36,384 nt of DNA from JAPLJQ01 sp037143735 (GCA_037143735.1 JBAWYD010000008.1:1-36384), one strand, 5' to 3'; positions 1 to 8,446 are shown, numbered from the stretch's first letter. Notes: generated by a model from the sequence alone, not told the origin. Program-made: numbers and translations.

Positions 1-761
1 GCATCCGCGATCACTTTATGCGACGCATGAGGAAAAACGGACACGACTTTTTGTATATCGACGAACCGGTCATTGTCACTTTCCTTCCCCTCAACGACAA
101 GAACGGGGCATGTGACCGCAGGCAGCAGTGGCCACGGATCAACCTGCACACCTCCCATAAAGAGAGCCGCTTCCGTTTCCGGGGAACAGACCAGTTGAAG
201 CCCGCCGTTTTCTCCTTCTTTCATTCCGTAATCGATGTAAAGTTGCAGCACTTCTGCATCCCATTTCGTAAAAAGCGTCCTCGATTTAAGGTAGGCCAAG
301 GCCTCTTCCGCATTTTCCCAGTGATTTTTCCGTCTCACAGCCCTGACAGCCAGGGGGTGGTCCTCCACGCTCATCTTGAAGCGATAAAATTCCGGAGGCA
401 GGAAAATGGGCTCTATGAGAATCATGGCCTTTGCAGCCAGACCATACCGGGCAACGGCAAGGGCCAGGACGGCTCCTCCCATGGAGTGACCGACAAGGTA
501 TGGGTTTTCGATGCCGCCTTTTTCACAGAAGGCGACGATATCCCCGGCAATAGTCATCCAGGGGAGAGCGCCATTTTCTGGATTGGCGGCACGGTAGTCC
601 ACAATATGGGGAACAACGACCCGGTACATGGATGAAAGGTCTCTGGCAACAGGATGCCACAACCAGGATATAAAGCCCGTTGCATGGAGAAGAATCAGGG
701 TTTTATTCCCATCGCCGTATGAAAGATACGGCATCTCAACTTCACCGACATTCTGCATCAT
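1..761 (-). CDS. Alpha/beta hydrolase fold protein (3' end outside window)
   Basis: About 253 residues are visible and the C-terminus runs off the left edge. The N-terminal part has the fold's oxyanion strand (LILLHATGF), and the nucleophile elbow GHSMGG places the catalytic serine near residue 93. The last visible residues (ASHKVIAD) lie just before where the family's catalytic histidine usually sits, so that residue is not in view. The strand PVLVVEGKESDNDRF near the end would carry the acid-loop region. There is no signal peptide, so the protein is probably a cytoplasmic esterase, thioesterase or C-C hydrolase; the substrate cannot be told. I chose the ATG at 761; the frame stays open upstream and a TTG at 776 preceded by AAAAGGA is an alternative. 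It lies 230 bp downstream of the arginine decarboxylase on the same strand. Confidence 0.85.
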   Translation of the reverse strand, partial: MMQNVGEVEMPYLSYGDGNKTLILLHATGFISWLWHPVARDLSSMYRVVVPHIVDYRAANPENGALPWMTIAGDIVAFCEKGGIENPYLVGHSMGGAVLALAVARYGLAAKAMILIEPIFLPPEFYRFKMSVEDHPLAVRAVRRKNHWENAEEALAYLKSRTLFTKWDAEVLQLYIDYGMKEGENGGLQLVCSPETEAALFMGGVQVDPWPLLPAVTCPVLVVEGKESDNDRFVDIQKVVSVFPHASHKVIAD

Positions 762-991
762 CAACTCAGGAATCAATTTCTTTCCATATCCTTTTGTTTT
801 AAGTTTTTCAAATGGAATAGACCTTCTTTGCAATCGGGGAAAGAACGGCTGCCTGGTAACCGGCTGTTCACACGGACAGTTTTGAAATACTTGAAAGTCT
901 ATGATATTAAGTCGTCACAACGACGGAGGAACCGATGGGAGCAGTGGATGCGACCTGCAATCACGATGATCGGAATGAGAGAGAAGAACGA

Positions 992-1540
992 TCAGAAAAC
1001 AAATACAGCGGCGGCGACTACGGTCGTGTATCCTGCATTTTTAACAATGGCAGACTGGGTCACATTGCGAGTTCTGACGATTTTTCCGCTGATCTTGAAT
1101 ATTTCTTTTTTTTCGTCCCAGCTTTCATCGACATCAAAATCGATGCCCAGGGTAGAGGCCAGCATGCCTGCAGCCAGATCTTCCGCATAGTCACCCGCCT
1201 GTTTTTCTGTCTGACCGAAGGCATGGTGCTCGCTGATATATCCATAGGATGATTTATCCGCCGGAATGGCGCAACCGACGGACGCGGCGAGGAGTCGCTT
1301 GGGTTCATTGCTGCAGCAACGGCTCATGACGCAAAAAGTAATGGCGCCGGGAACCATCTCTTTGATTCCCTGTGTTTTAGAAACCATTTTACACCCCGGA
1401 GGGAAGATACTCGATACCTGCACAAGATTGAATTTTTCTATACCCGCATCTCTCAGGGCCCGCTCAAAGGAGTGGAGTTCGTCCTTGTGGGTGCCGACGC
1501 CCTTTGTAAAAAAAATCCTTTTGGGAACGAAATGGTTCAT
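992..1540 (-). CDS. pdaD: Pyruvoyl-dependent arginine decarboxylase
   Basis: Predicted to convert arginine to agmatine and CO2 using a pyruvoyl group made by self-cleavage rather than pyridoxal phosphate. The 182-residue length fits the small archaeal/chlamydial-type family. The cleavage motif VSSIFPPG is present with Ser43-Ser44; the second serine would become the pyruvoyl group. The conserved SSYGYISEHHAFG segment carries the probable proton-donor Glu104. I chose the ATG at 1540 because AGGAGGGGG lies just upstream and the protein then starts MNHFVPKRIFF as family members do; an in-frame ATG at 1579 lacks such a site. Agmatine would feed polyamine synthesis or acid resistance, but no partner genes (speB, antiporter) are nearby. 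The family call is firm; the physiological role is inferred. Confidence 0.9.
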   Translation of the reverse strand: MNHFVPKRIFFTKGVGTHKDELHSFERALRDAGIEKFNLVQVSSIFPPGCKMVSKTQGIKEMVPGAITFCVMSRCCSNEPKRLLAASVGCAIPADKSSYGYISEHHAFGQTEKQAGDYAEDLAAGMLASTLGIDFDVDESWDEKKEIFKISGKIVRTRNVTQSAIVKNAGYTTVVAAAVFVF

Positions 1541-1615
1541 TTCCCCCTCCTGATGCGTTTTATTTTTCCGATCGCTCATTATCAGCTTGATTATAACATG
1601 TCAACAACAGGATTT

Positions 1616-3064
1616 CTATTTCGAAGCCCCTGTCCGCAACGTAACGAAAAATGTCGCCTCCCCCCTATTTATGAGAAGCAGAACCGTCTCTTCCCGGCGG
1701 TCCCGGGAAATTTCCTTGACAAATTCTTTAAGTGAGGAAATCTTTACTTTGTTGATCTTAAGGATAATATCCTGCTCTTTTAAACCGGCATCGTCCGCAG
1801 GGCTCCCTTCCCGAACCTGGGTAATAATCACCCCCGCTTTTTGCGAAATTCCGAAATGCTTTGCCATTTCAGGAGTCATTTCCTGAACGGTCATCCCGTA
1901 ATGTTCGTCTGCCTTCCCCGGTCCGGCCAGTATCTTTTCATCCTTTCTTTCTCCTATGGTAACACTGAAGACCTTCTCCTGACCATCGCGCCAGATTTTG
2001 ACCCTGACTTTTTCCCCCACAATGAGGGCGGCCACGATTCGCAGCAATTCATGGGAATCCCGGATCTCTTTACCGTCAATACCAATAATGATATCACTCG
2101 CTTTAATCCCCGCCTTATCTGCAGGATCTCCCTCAAATACCTGACCGATCAGCGCTCCCCGCCTGTCTTTCAGCTTCAACGTTTGCGCAATGTCTTCTGT
2201 AACGTCCTGAACGGAAATTCCCAGCCAGCCCCGGGTGACACTCCCCTTCATTTTGAGATCATTGACAATGCTTTTTGCAGTATTGATGGGTATGGCAAAA
2301 CCGATCCCCTGTCCCTGAGCGACGATGGCTGTGTTGATCCCGATAACGTCACCGTTGAGATTAAACAGGGGACCCCCGCTGTTTCCGGGATTAATGGAGG
2401 CATCCGTCTGAATGAAGTTATCATAAGGTCCCGATCCGATGACACGCCCCTTGGCGCTCACGATCCCGGCTGTGACCGTATGATCCAGACCGAAGGGATT
2501 GCCGATGGCAAATACCCATTCACCGACCCGCATCTTGTCCGAATCTCCAAACTGAACGACGGGTAATTCCCGGTCCGGATTTATCTTGATCAGGGCGATG
2601 TCCGTATTGTGGTCCCTGCCTTTTATTTCTGCATCATATTCTTTCCCGGTTGAAAGTTTGACCTTGATCTTGTCTGCTTTCTCAATGACGTGGTTGTTCG
2701 TAAAAATATACCCGTCACCGGAAATGATGAAACCCGATCCCAGGCTTGTCTGCTTGAACTCTCTTCGAGGACTATCACCGAAAAACCTTCTGGAAAAATC
2801 ATCCTGTCCGAAGAATCTCTGAAACGGCGCATCACCTCCGAAAGGCGAACCGGAACGGCCCTTAATTGTCTTCGTGGTGCTGATATTGACCACGGCAGGG
2901 CTTAATTTTTCCGCCAGATCGGCAAAGGATACAGGGGACCCCGAAGCCCTTTCTGCCGGAAGGGCAAAAGCTTTTCCCACATCCATCGTCACAGGTAAAA
3001 AAGAAAGGGCGAGGCAAAAGGCAAACGAGCAAAAAAAATGGCTTTTTAGAAGACTCACCATCAT
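1616..3064 (-). CDS. degP: Periplasmic serine protease, HtrA/DegP (Do) family
   Basis: ATP-independent protease/chaperone for misfolded envelope proteins. The 482-residue protein begins with a hydrophobic signal sequence (about residues 1-33), followed by a trypsin-like domain with the full triad: His125 in TNNHV, Asp155 in HNTDIALIK and Ser229 in NPGNSGGPL. Two PDZ domains follow (about 275-365 and 385-475), each with a recognisable carboxylate-binding loop region and GLKEQDIILKIN-type core. Length and two-PDZ layout match DegP/DegQ/MucD proteins; these subtypes cannot be separated by sequence reading alone. It lies on the minus strand upstream of the arginine decarboxylase and downstream of the ferritin-like gene. 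No sigma-E-type promoter was identified by eye. Confidence 0.95.
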   Translation of the reverse strand: MMVSLLKSHFFCSFAFCLALSFLPVTMDVGKAFALPAERASGSPVSFADLAEKLSPAVVNISTTKTIKGRSGSPFGGDAPFQRFFGQDDFSRRFFGDSPRREFKQTSLGSGFIISGDGYIFTNNHVIEKADKIKVKLSTGKEYDAEIKGRDHNTDIALIKINPDRELPVVQFGDSDKMRVGEWVFAIGNPFGLDHTVTAGIVSAKGRVIGSGPYDNFIQTDASINPGNSGGPLFNLNGDVIGINTAIVAQGQGIGFAIPINTAKSIVNDLKMKGSVTRGWLGISVQDVTEDIAQTLKLKDRRGALIGQVFEGDPADKAGIKASDIIIGIDGKEIRDSHELLRIVAALIVGEKVRVKIWRDGQEKVFSVTIGERKDEKILAGPGKADEHYGMTVQEMTPEMAKHFGISQKAGVIITQVREGSPADDAGLKEQDIILKINKVKISSLKEFVKEISRDRREETVLLLINRGEATFFVTLRTGASK

Positions 3065-3131
3065 CGATAACCCCCTCCATACGAAAACAGCGAAACTACG
3101 AGTATAAATCTGACGATCAGTCTATATAGAC

Positions 3132-3150
3132 CGGGGGACGATGTCCCCCG
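3132..3150. other. Perfect 8-bp GC-rich hairpin
   Basis: CGGGGGAC (3132-3139), a 3-nt loop, then GTCCCCCG. It sits between the end of the ferritin-like gene and the start of htrA, both minus strand. It could terminate or attenuate transcription between them, but neither side has a U-run, so it is not a standard intrinsic terminator. Confidence 0.5.
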
Positions 3151-3183
3151 TAATCCATCACAATACAAGATACAGCAAATCGA

Positions 3184-3648
3184 TCAACCGCCCGCTGTCT
3201 GCGGAAAAGCCGTATTCGAGTATAGATACTCCATCTTTTCCTTATGTTTTAACTCTTCATTTGCCATTTTGGCCAAAAGGTCTTTCACTTCACCGGCGGG
3301 GTAGCTGTCTGCAAGGCTTTTATAAAAATTGTATGAATTTAGCTCTCGATTTGCAGCAACCAGGTAGACTTCCGAGCTTTTCATGTTCTTTTTTATATCG
3401 GGCTTTTCAATATGCTCGATGATTTTGTAATCGACGGCTGCATCCATTTTCAATTCGGTTGCACAGGACAGGCCCTTCTGGCAGTTCGTCAGGAAGTCCT
3501 TGTGTTTGGCTTCTTCCTGCGCAATGAATTTCAAGTTGTCTTTCGCGTCCTTGTCTTCCACAATGTTGTAGAGGCCCATATAAAAATCATATGCCTCTTT
3601 TTCCTTGTCAATGGCCATTTTAATGACAGAAGCGAGCGAATTTCCCAT
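3184..3648 (-). CDS. Ferritin-like/rubrerythrin-type diiron protein
   Basis: A 154-residue all-helical protein with the ferritin-like (erythrin-domain) pattern. Helix 1 carries Glu16/Glu18 in DKEKEAYDFY, helix 2 the EEAKH motif (Glu46-x-x-His49), and the second half repeats the pattern with NRELNSYNFY and NEELKHKEKMEYLY. This predicts a diiron centre of the kind that reduces peroxide in anaerobes. There is no C-terminal rubredoxin domain, so it is not a full rubrerythrin and its electron donor is unknown. Two cysteines (NCQKGLSC) lie in the linker. The start at 3648 has GGGAGG about ten bases upstream. It follows the selenoprotein gene on the same strand, which supports a joint redox or oxidative-stress role (inference). 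Confidence 0.85.
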   Translation of the reverse strand: MGNSLASVIKMAIDKEKEAYDFYMGLYNIVEDKDAKDNLKFIAQEEAKHKDFLTNCQKGLSCATELKMDAAVDYKIIEHIEKPDIKKNMKSSEVYLVAANRELNSYNFYKSLADSYPAGEVKDLLAKMANEELKHKEKMEYLYSNTAFPQTAGG

Positions 3649-3731
3649 TTCCCATTTTCCTCCCTAAATATTTATAGTAACGATTAACGGCAACTTCCGT
3701 AAAAAAGCCTGAAGCTAAGAACTCACCAATA

Positions 3732-3754
3732 ATATCCGATCAACTATCGGATAT
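3732..3754. other. Perfect 9-bp hairpin between selenoprotein and diiron genes
   Basis: ATATCCGAT (3732-3740), loop CAACT, ATCGGATAT (3746-3754). On the minus strand it lies 12 bases after the selenoprotein stop codon and is followed by TATTGG rather than a U-run. It may be a transcript-stabilising 3' hairpin, a partial terminator, or an operator for the downstream gene; the sequence does not decide between these. Confidence 0.45.
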
Positions 3755-3765
3755 GTTCACACCCC

Positions 3766-3972
3766 TCAGGTGCCTCCGTAACCGATTGTAACTTTGCCAC
3801 CTTCTACAATAACGGGCACCTTTCGAGTTCCAGAGGAGAACTTAAGCATTTCCTGTAATTTCTCACTGTCCGACTGCACATCAACGTACACTGCCTTTTT
3901 CCCGTAAGCCGACAGGGCCTGGTCCGTATAGGGTCACCCTGCTTTACCGTAGATGATAATGTTTTCCGCCAT
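3766..3972 (-). CDS. Glutaredoxin-like selenoprotein with UxxT motif (in-frame UGA = Sec13)
   Basis: Reading through one in-frame TGA (3934-3936) gives a 68-residue protein beginning MAENIIIYGKAG, then Sec-Pro-Tyr-Thr, and ending VPVIVEGGKVTIGYGGT. The layout is a small thioredoxin/glutaredoxin fold: beta-strand IIIYGK, a redox motif where Sec replaces the first Cys of CPYC and Thr replaces the second, and a KVPVIV strand carrying the cis-Pro. I believe it belongs to the small glutaredoxin-like 'Uxx-star' (seleno)protein families known from anaerobes. The start has an excellent GGAGGTGAGG site. Downstream of the UGA the mRNA can form a short stem with a G-containing loop 18-21 nt from the UGA. 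The window holds a second clear Sec gene (formate dehydrogenase), so Sec decoding is expected here. Standard gene calling would miss this gene or invent another frame. Confidence 0.85.
3911..3936 (-). promoter_or_regulatory. Candidate bacterial SECIS element of the UxxT selenoprotein
   Basis: Starting at the UGA (3936-3934, minus strand) the mRNA can pair GA-CAG with CUG-UC (one bulged C) around a GCC loop; the GG pair falls 18-19 nt from the UGA, within the range of bacterial SECIS loops. The stem is short, so support comes mainly from position and from the protein reading through. Confidence 0.4.
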
Positions 3973-4118
3973 AACCTCACCTCCAAAATCAATAACCGGT
4001 TAAAGAAGATAGATTACACTCACCAACCGTCCTCATATACCAACCTTTTCCCGTTAATGCCATAAAAAATTATTTTCTCCGGCAAAACTTTTTCCCAATC
4101 AGAATAAACATAAAAGTA

Positions 4119-4147
4119 TTGCACAACAGGCGAAAAACTCATAATAT
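4119..4147 (+). promoter_or_regulatory. Sigma70-type promoter for the NlpC/P60 lipoprotein operon
   Basis: TTGCAC (4119-4124), 17-bp spacer, TAATAT (4142-4147). A transcript would start near 4154, which rules out translation from the in-frame ATG at 4119 and supports the ATG at 4188. Confidence 0.5.
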
Positions 4148-4187
4148 GCTTGGCATGATGTATTTCCGGTCATCCATAAGGGTCTCG

Positions 4188-5540
4188 ATGAAACGACGCT
4201 GCCTGCTTATCATGGCCATACCGGTTTTTCTTTTATCGGGTTGCTTCGGAACGCCTGAAACGATCAAGGATATCCGTGATCTCAAGCAGGATCACATGTT
4301 TTATATTGACAGATCTGCACCGGATCGGTTGATGATGGCGCCCCCTGACCAGATAAAGATGGATGCCCGTTACAATGCCCTGTATTTCGCTCCCTGGCAT
4401 CAGACAGAACCTTCCTCATCCCGGGACAGGCTGACAGATACGTTTCAAAAGTTTGAAAAAAATCCCGGGTATGGTGAAAACGGAAGGAAACATAAGAAAT
4501 CCTGGATGAAAAATCTCCGCACAAATGCACACCTTGACCGGTATCCCAATGCCGGATTCGGAGCCATTACCGTCGATAACGCGGACCTGCGGGTTCTTCC
4601 CACCCATAAGCCTTTTTACAGCCGTTATAATATGCTAAACGGGTATCCTTTTGATAAATTCCAGGAATCTCTTGTCTCTGCCAATACACCTCTTTTTATA
4701 TCCCATGTGACAAGGGACAAGGCATGGTTTCTGGCAGAAACGCCTTATGCGACAGGATGGATATCGAGCAGAAGCGTGGCGTTTGTGGATGCCGACTTCA
4801 TAAAAACATGGGAAAGGGCGCCGTACGCCGTTTTCATCAAGGACAAAACCCCCGTATATGATGATGCGGGCCAATTTCTCTTTAATGCGCCCCTGGGTTC
4901 ACTGTTTCCGGAAATGGCGGAAAGCACGGACAGCATTAAGATTCTCGTTGCCGTGGCGGATATGAATAAAAAGGCGGTGATCAAAACCATAACGGTTACA
5001 AAAGAGACGGCGGTTACAAAACCCTTGAAATTAACTCCATTCAACATGGCGAAAGTGGCCAATGAACTCATCAATGAAGCCTATGGCTGGGGTGGACAGT
5101 ATCAGAACAGAGACTGCTCGGCCATGCTGAAGGACCTGTTTGCCCCCTTCGGCATCTGGCTACCCAGGAACTCGGCGGATCAGGCCAGAGAGGGAGGGAC
5201 ATTCATTGATCTTTCGGATCTTTCTCCGGAAGACAGGGAGATGATGATCCTGAAGCATGGCGTCCCCTACCTGACCTTAATATGGAGAAAGGGGCATATC
5301 ATGCTGTATATAGGGAGTCATGAAGGAACACCTTTGATATTTCACAACTTCTGGGGTGTCCGAACGAAGGATTTCCTGGGACGGGGAGGTAGAATAATCG
5401 TCGGCCATGCCGCCATCACAACGCTTCAACCCGGCATGGAACTTTACAATATTGACCCGTTGCAGGGCAATTATTTAAATTACGTTTTAGGCATGACCCT
5501 GTTAACAAACGCTTCAAACCAAGGAGATTTAAAGCCATGA
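4188..5540 (+). CDS. SH3-domain NlpC/P60 (C40) peptidase lipoprotein
   Basis: A 450-residue predicted cell-wall hydrolase. From the ATG at 4188 it begins MKRRCLLIMAIPVFLLSGC, a lipoprotein signal peptide with lipobox LSGC (Cys19), so it is probably anchored to the membrane and acts on peptidoglycan. The middle (about 110-270) resembles the SH3b domains that precede C40 peptidases, with NADLRVLPT and ATGWISSRSVAFVD segments. The C-terminal NlpC/P60 domain has Cys310 (RDCSAML), His370 (KGHIMLYIG) and His386 (IFHNFWG) as a likely catalytic triad. This family usually cleaves gamma-D-Glu-diamino-acid bonds in stem peptides. An in-frame ATG at 4119 would hide the lipobox and falls in the promoter. 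The stop codon overlaps the next gene's start (ATGA), so the two are translationally coupled although their functions look unrelated. Confidence 0.88.
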   Translation: MKRRCLLIMAIPVFLLSGCFGTPETIKDIRDLKQDHMFYIDRSAPDRLMMAPPDQIKMDARYNALYFAPWHQTEPSSSRDRLTDTFQKFEKNPGYGENGRKHKKSWMKNLRTNAHLDRYPNAGFGAITVDNADLRVLPTHKPFYSRYNMLNGYPFDKFQESLVSANTPLFISHVTRDKAWFLAETPYATGWISSRSVAFVDADFIKTWERAPYAVFIKDKTPVYDDAGQFLFNAPLGSLFPEMAESTDSIKILVAVADMNKKAVIKTITVTKETAVTKPLKLTPFNMAKVANELINEAYGWGGQYQNRDCSAMLKDLFAPFGIWLPRNSADQAREGGTFIDLSDLSPEDREMMILKHGVPYLTLIWRKGHIMLYIGSHEGTPLIFHNFWGVRTKDFLGRGGRIIVGHAAITTLQPGMELYNIDPLQGNYLNYVLGMTLLTNASNQGDLKP

Positions 5541-7690
5541 ATAGTCTTGATGCAATCTTTTCGCCGGAATCCGTGGTCATCGTCGGCGCCTCCAATACCC
5601 CGGGAAAGGTGGGACACGACATTTTCGCCAATATCCTGAGGGGCGGCTATACGGGCACCCTCTATCCCGTCAACCCCAAAGCAAGATCCATCCTCAGTGT
5701 AAAGGCTTATCCTGCCATTTCAGACATTCCGGATCCAATCGATCTTGCCATCATTATCCTCCCCCCGAGAGCATCCCTTGCAGCGGTGGAAGAATCCGTC
5801 AGGAAGGGGATAAAAGGCATTGTGATCGTTTCCGCCGGTTTCAAGGAAGTCGGTGGAGAGGGGCTTGAAATTGAAAACAAAATCGTTTCCATCTGCAGAA
5901 ATGCCGGGGTTCGTCTCGTCGGTCCCAACTGTCTCGGCGTCATCAACCCTGTTTCATCAGTCAGCCTGAACGCGAGTTTCTCCGCACGCATGCCGACGGC
6001 GGGAAATATTTCCTTTATTTCCCAGAGCGGAGCCCTGTGCACCGCCGTTCTTGACTTTGCCGCAGACAGGGATATCGGATTCTCAAAGTTCATCTCCATC
6101 GGGAACAAGGCGGACGTGGATGAACTGGACCTTCTGCAGTATCTCCATGAGGATAGGGATACGGCGGTGATCATGCTTTACCTCGAAGAGCTCAAAAGAG
6201 GCAGAGATTTTATATCCATCGTTAAAGAAATCACCTCGGGATACAGGTCAACTCCGGTTCTGGTCATCAAGTCAGGAAGGACCCGGGAAGGGGCAAGAGC
6301 GGCAGCTTCTCATACGGGGGCCCTCGCGGGAACGGAGGCGGTTTATGATGCCATCTTCAAGCAGGCGGGTATCATCCGGGTAGATTCCATCGACGAGCTC
6401 TTCGATTTTGCGAATGCCTTTGCCTACAAACAGGAAAGTACTCTGGGCAAACGGGTCAGGAAGCTGCCGACAGGAAACCGGGTTGCCATTGTGACCAATG
6501 CCGGCGGACCGGGAATTCTGGCAACGGACATGACGGTCTCGTCGAATCTTGAACTCGCCAGCTTCAGTAAGGAAACCCTGGAATACCTTGCAAGCTATCT
6601 TCCATCGGCTGCAAATGTTCACAACCCCGTTGATATCATCGGAGATGCCTCTCAGGACCGCTATGAAAACGCCCTGAAAGCGGTCATCAGGGATGAGGGC
6701 GTTGACGGGGCTCTCGTCATTCTGACCCCTCAATCCATGACAAACGCCCTTGCCACGGCAGAAGCCATTGTTCGTGTCGCCAGGGATTCCCGGAAACCGA
6801 TCCTCTGTTGCTTCATGGGCATTATCGATGTTTCCGCAGGGGTAAAATATCTTCAGGGATACGGGTACCCCGTTTACAGGTTCCCGGAGAACGCCGCAAA
6901 AGCCTTTGGAGTCCTCTATAAATACGCCAGATGGCTGCACAGGGAACACCTTTCCCAGTTCGAATTAACTCACGACAGGGAACGGGCGGATCGAGTGATC
7001 GCACAATATCTTGCGACGGGCAAAACCTTTCTTGGAGAAATGGATTGCTCTGAACTTCTCAATTGTTACGGCTTCCATGTGCTCGCCTCTCAACTGGCAA
7101 AAAGCGAGGATGAGGCCGCAGAAATCGCAGTAAACATCGCCTTCCCCGTCGTCATGAAAATCGTTTCTCCACAGATTATGCATAAATCCGATGCCGGAGG
7201 AGTGGTCGTCGGCATTAAAAACAAAGAGGATGCAAAAACGGCTTTCCGTGAGATTATAGAGGGAGCGAATAAATTCAACCCCGATGCCGTGATTGACGGC
7301 GTCATGGTTGAGAAAATGGCCAACAGGGGAGAAGAAGTGATCCTGGGAATGAGCCGTACGTCTTATGGTCCCCTCCTCATGTTCGGCCTCGGCGGTATAT
7401 TTGTTGAGGTTTTTCAGGATGTCGTGTTCCGCCTCGGTGCGATCGGCCGGAATGAAGCCCACAGGATGATCAGAGAAATCAAGGGATACCGGCTTTTAGA
7501 CGGGTTCAGAGGAAGACCGAAGGCAGACATCGAGGCGCTGGAAAAAGCCATTGTGATTCTGTCGGATATGGCTGCAAACCATCCGGAAATCAAGGAAATG
7601 GATATCAACCCCCTTCTTGTCCACCCCGAAGGAGGAGGCGCCACTGTAGCGGATTGCAGGATTATCCTGGAAACAACGGGGACCTCGTAG
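5537..7690 (+). CDS. ADP-forming acetate/acyl-CoA synthetase, CoA-binding domain first
   Basis: A 717-residue fused alpha-beta enzyme of the nucleoside-diphosphate-forming acyl-CoA synthetase family. It converts acyl-CoA, ADP and phosphate to the acid, CoA and ATP. Order: CoA-binding Rossmann domain (about 1-130, VVIVGASNTPGKVGHDIF), succinyl-CoA-ligase-like domains (about 140-460) with the phosphohistidine motif SHTGALAG (His259), then the ATP-grasp domain (about 490-715) with HKSDAGGV (His549) and EMDINPLLV. Both histidines of the two-step phosphate relay are present. The start overlaps the preceding stop, with AAGGAG upstream. The substrate (acetyl-, propionyl- or branched acyl-CoA) cannot be read. 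In an anaerobe this gives ATP by substrate-level phosphorylation. A paralogue with swapped domain order lies at 19777-21909. Confidence 0.93.
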   Translation: MNSLDAIFSPESVVIVGASNTPGKVGHDIFANILRGGYTGTLYPVNPKARSILSVKAYPAISDIPDPIDLAIIILPPRASLAAVEESVRKGIKGIVIVSAGFKEVGGEGLEIENKIVSICRNAGVRLVGPNCLGVINPVSSVSLNASFSARMPTAGNISFISQSGALCTAVLDFAADRDIGFSKFISIGNKADVDELDLLQYLHEDRDTAVIMLYLEELKRGRDFISIVKEITSGYRSTPVLVIKSGRTREGARAAASHTGALAGTEAVYDAIFKQAGIIRVDSIDELFDFANAFAYKQESTLGKRVRKLPTGNRVAIVTNAGGPGILATDMTVSSNLELASFSKETLEYLASYLPSAANVHNPVDIIGDASQDRYENALKAVIRDEGVDGALVILTPQSMTNALATAEAIVRVARDSRKPILCCFMGIIDVSAGVKYLQGYGYPVYRFPENAAKAFGVLYKYARWLHREHLSQFELTHDRERADRVIAQYLATGKTFLGEMDCSELLNCYGFHVLASQLAKSEDEAAEIAVNIAFPVVMKIVSPQIMHKSDAGGVVVGIKNKEDAKTAFREIIEGANKFNPDAVIDGVMVEKMANRGEEVILGMSRTSYGPLLMFGLGGIFVEVFQDVVFRLGAIGRNEAHRMIREIKGYRLLDGFRGRPKADIEALEKAIVILSDMAANHPEIKEMDINPLLVHPEGGGATVADCRIILETTGTS

Positions 7691-7760
7691 GAGATCGGGC
7701 ACATCATCAAATGCCTGAACATATCTATTCAGATTATTCTTGCAGAACAAGGAGGCAAAC

Positions 7761-8423
7761 ATGGCAAAAGTAGGTGTCGTTTTAGCTGGTTGTGGTGTGT
7801 TTGACGGGACCGAGATACATGAGGCGGCACTGACGCTGTTTTTCCTGGACAGGGCCGGGGCTGAGATCATCTGTATGGCCCCCAACGTCGATCAGATGGA
7901 TGTGGTAAACCATATCAAGGGAGAGTCGTCCGTCGGTGAAAAAAGGAATGTCCTGATTGAAGCGTCCCGCATCGCCAGGGGGGTTATCAGGGACATGAAG
8001 GATGTAACCTCTGCGGATCTCGATGCCCTTGTGTTCCCGGGAGGGTTCGGAGCGGCAAAGAATCTGTGCAATTTCGCCGTGAAAGGGCCGGATTGTGCTG
8101 TCAATCCGGAAGTTGAAAGGCTGATCAAAGAGATGCACGGGGCAAAAAAACCCATCGGATTCATATGCATCGCCCCGGTGATAGCCGCCAAAGTGTTGGG
8201 TTCATTCAACCCCCGGCTCACCATCGGACATGATCCGGACACGGCGGGCGCCATTGAGAAACTGGGGGGGAAACATGTGGCATGCACCGTGGACAACATC
8301 GTCGTAGATGCAAAAAACAAAGTGGTGACCACCCCCGCGTACATGCTGGGCCCCACCATCTCGAAGGTTGCCCTGGGCATCGAGAAGCTGATCGGCGAAC
8401 TGTTAAAATTAGCGGTTTCGTAA
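7761..8423 (+). CDS. elbB: ElbB-like class I glutamine-amidotransferase-fold glyoxalase
   Basis: A 220-residue member of the DJ-1/PfpI superfamily, close to E. coli ElbB (217 residues), known as an isoprenoid-biosynthesis-associated protein with glyoxalase III activity in vitro. The N-terminus KVGVVLAGCGVFDGTEIHEA and the segment ALVFPGGFGAAKNL are typical. The nucleophile elbow GFICIAP places the active cysteine at Cys136, and MLGPTISKVALGIEKLI closes the protein. I chose the ATG at 7761, preceded by AAGGAGG, over an in-frame ATG at 7740. It probably detoxifies reactive carbonyls in the cytoplasm; any isoprenoid link is historical. It lies 70 bp after the acyl-CoA synthetase and before truA, all in one direction. 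Confidence 0.9.
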   Translation: MAKVGVVLAGCGVFDGTEIHEAALTLFFLDRAGAEIICMAPNVDQMDVVNHIKGESSVGEKRNVLIEASRIARGVIRDMKDVTSADLDALVFPGGFGAAKNLCNFAVKGPDCAVNPEVERLIKEMHGAKKPIGFICIAPVIAAKVLGSFNPRLTIGHDPDTAGAIEKLGGKHVACTVDNIVVDAKNKVVTTPAYMLGPTISKVALGIEKLIGELLKLAVS

Positions 8424-8446
8424 AAAGTCCCCCAACCCAAAGCCAT

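Noticed and set aside
18..635. Plus-strand frame opposite the alpha/beta hydrolase
   Set aside because: The opposite strand carries a clear hydrolase with a GHSMGG elbow; the plus-strand translation has no recognisable domain.
3804..3992. Minus-strand open frame overlapping the selenoprotein
   Set aside because: Its translation is low-complexity and Arg/Ser-rich with no family features, whereas the shifted frame with one TGA gives a coherent glutaredoxin-like protein with a strong ribosome site.
4119..4187. N-terminal extension of the NlpC/P60 lipoprotein
   Set aside because: It would place a lipobox signal peptide in the middle of the chain and it overlaps the likely -35 box.
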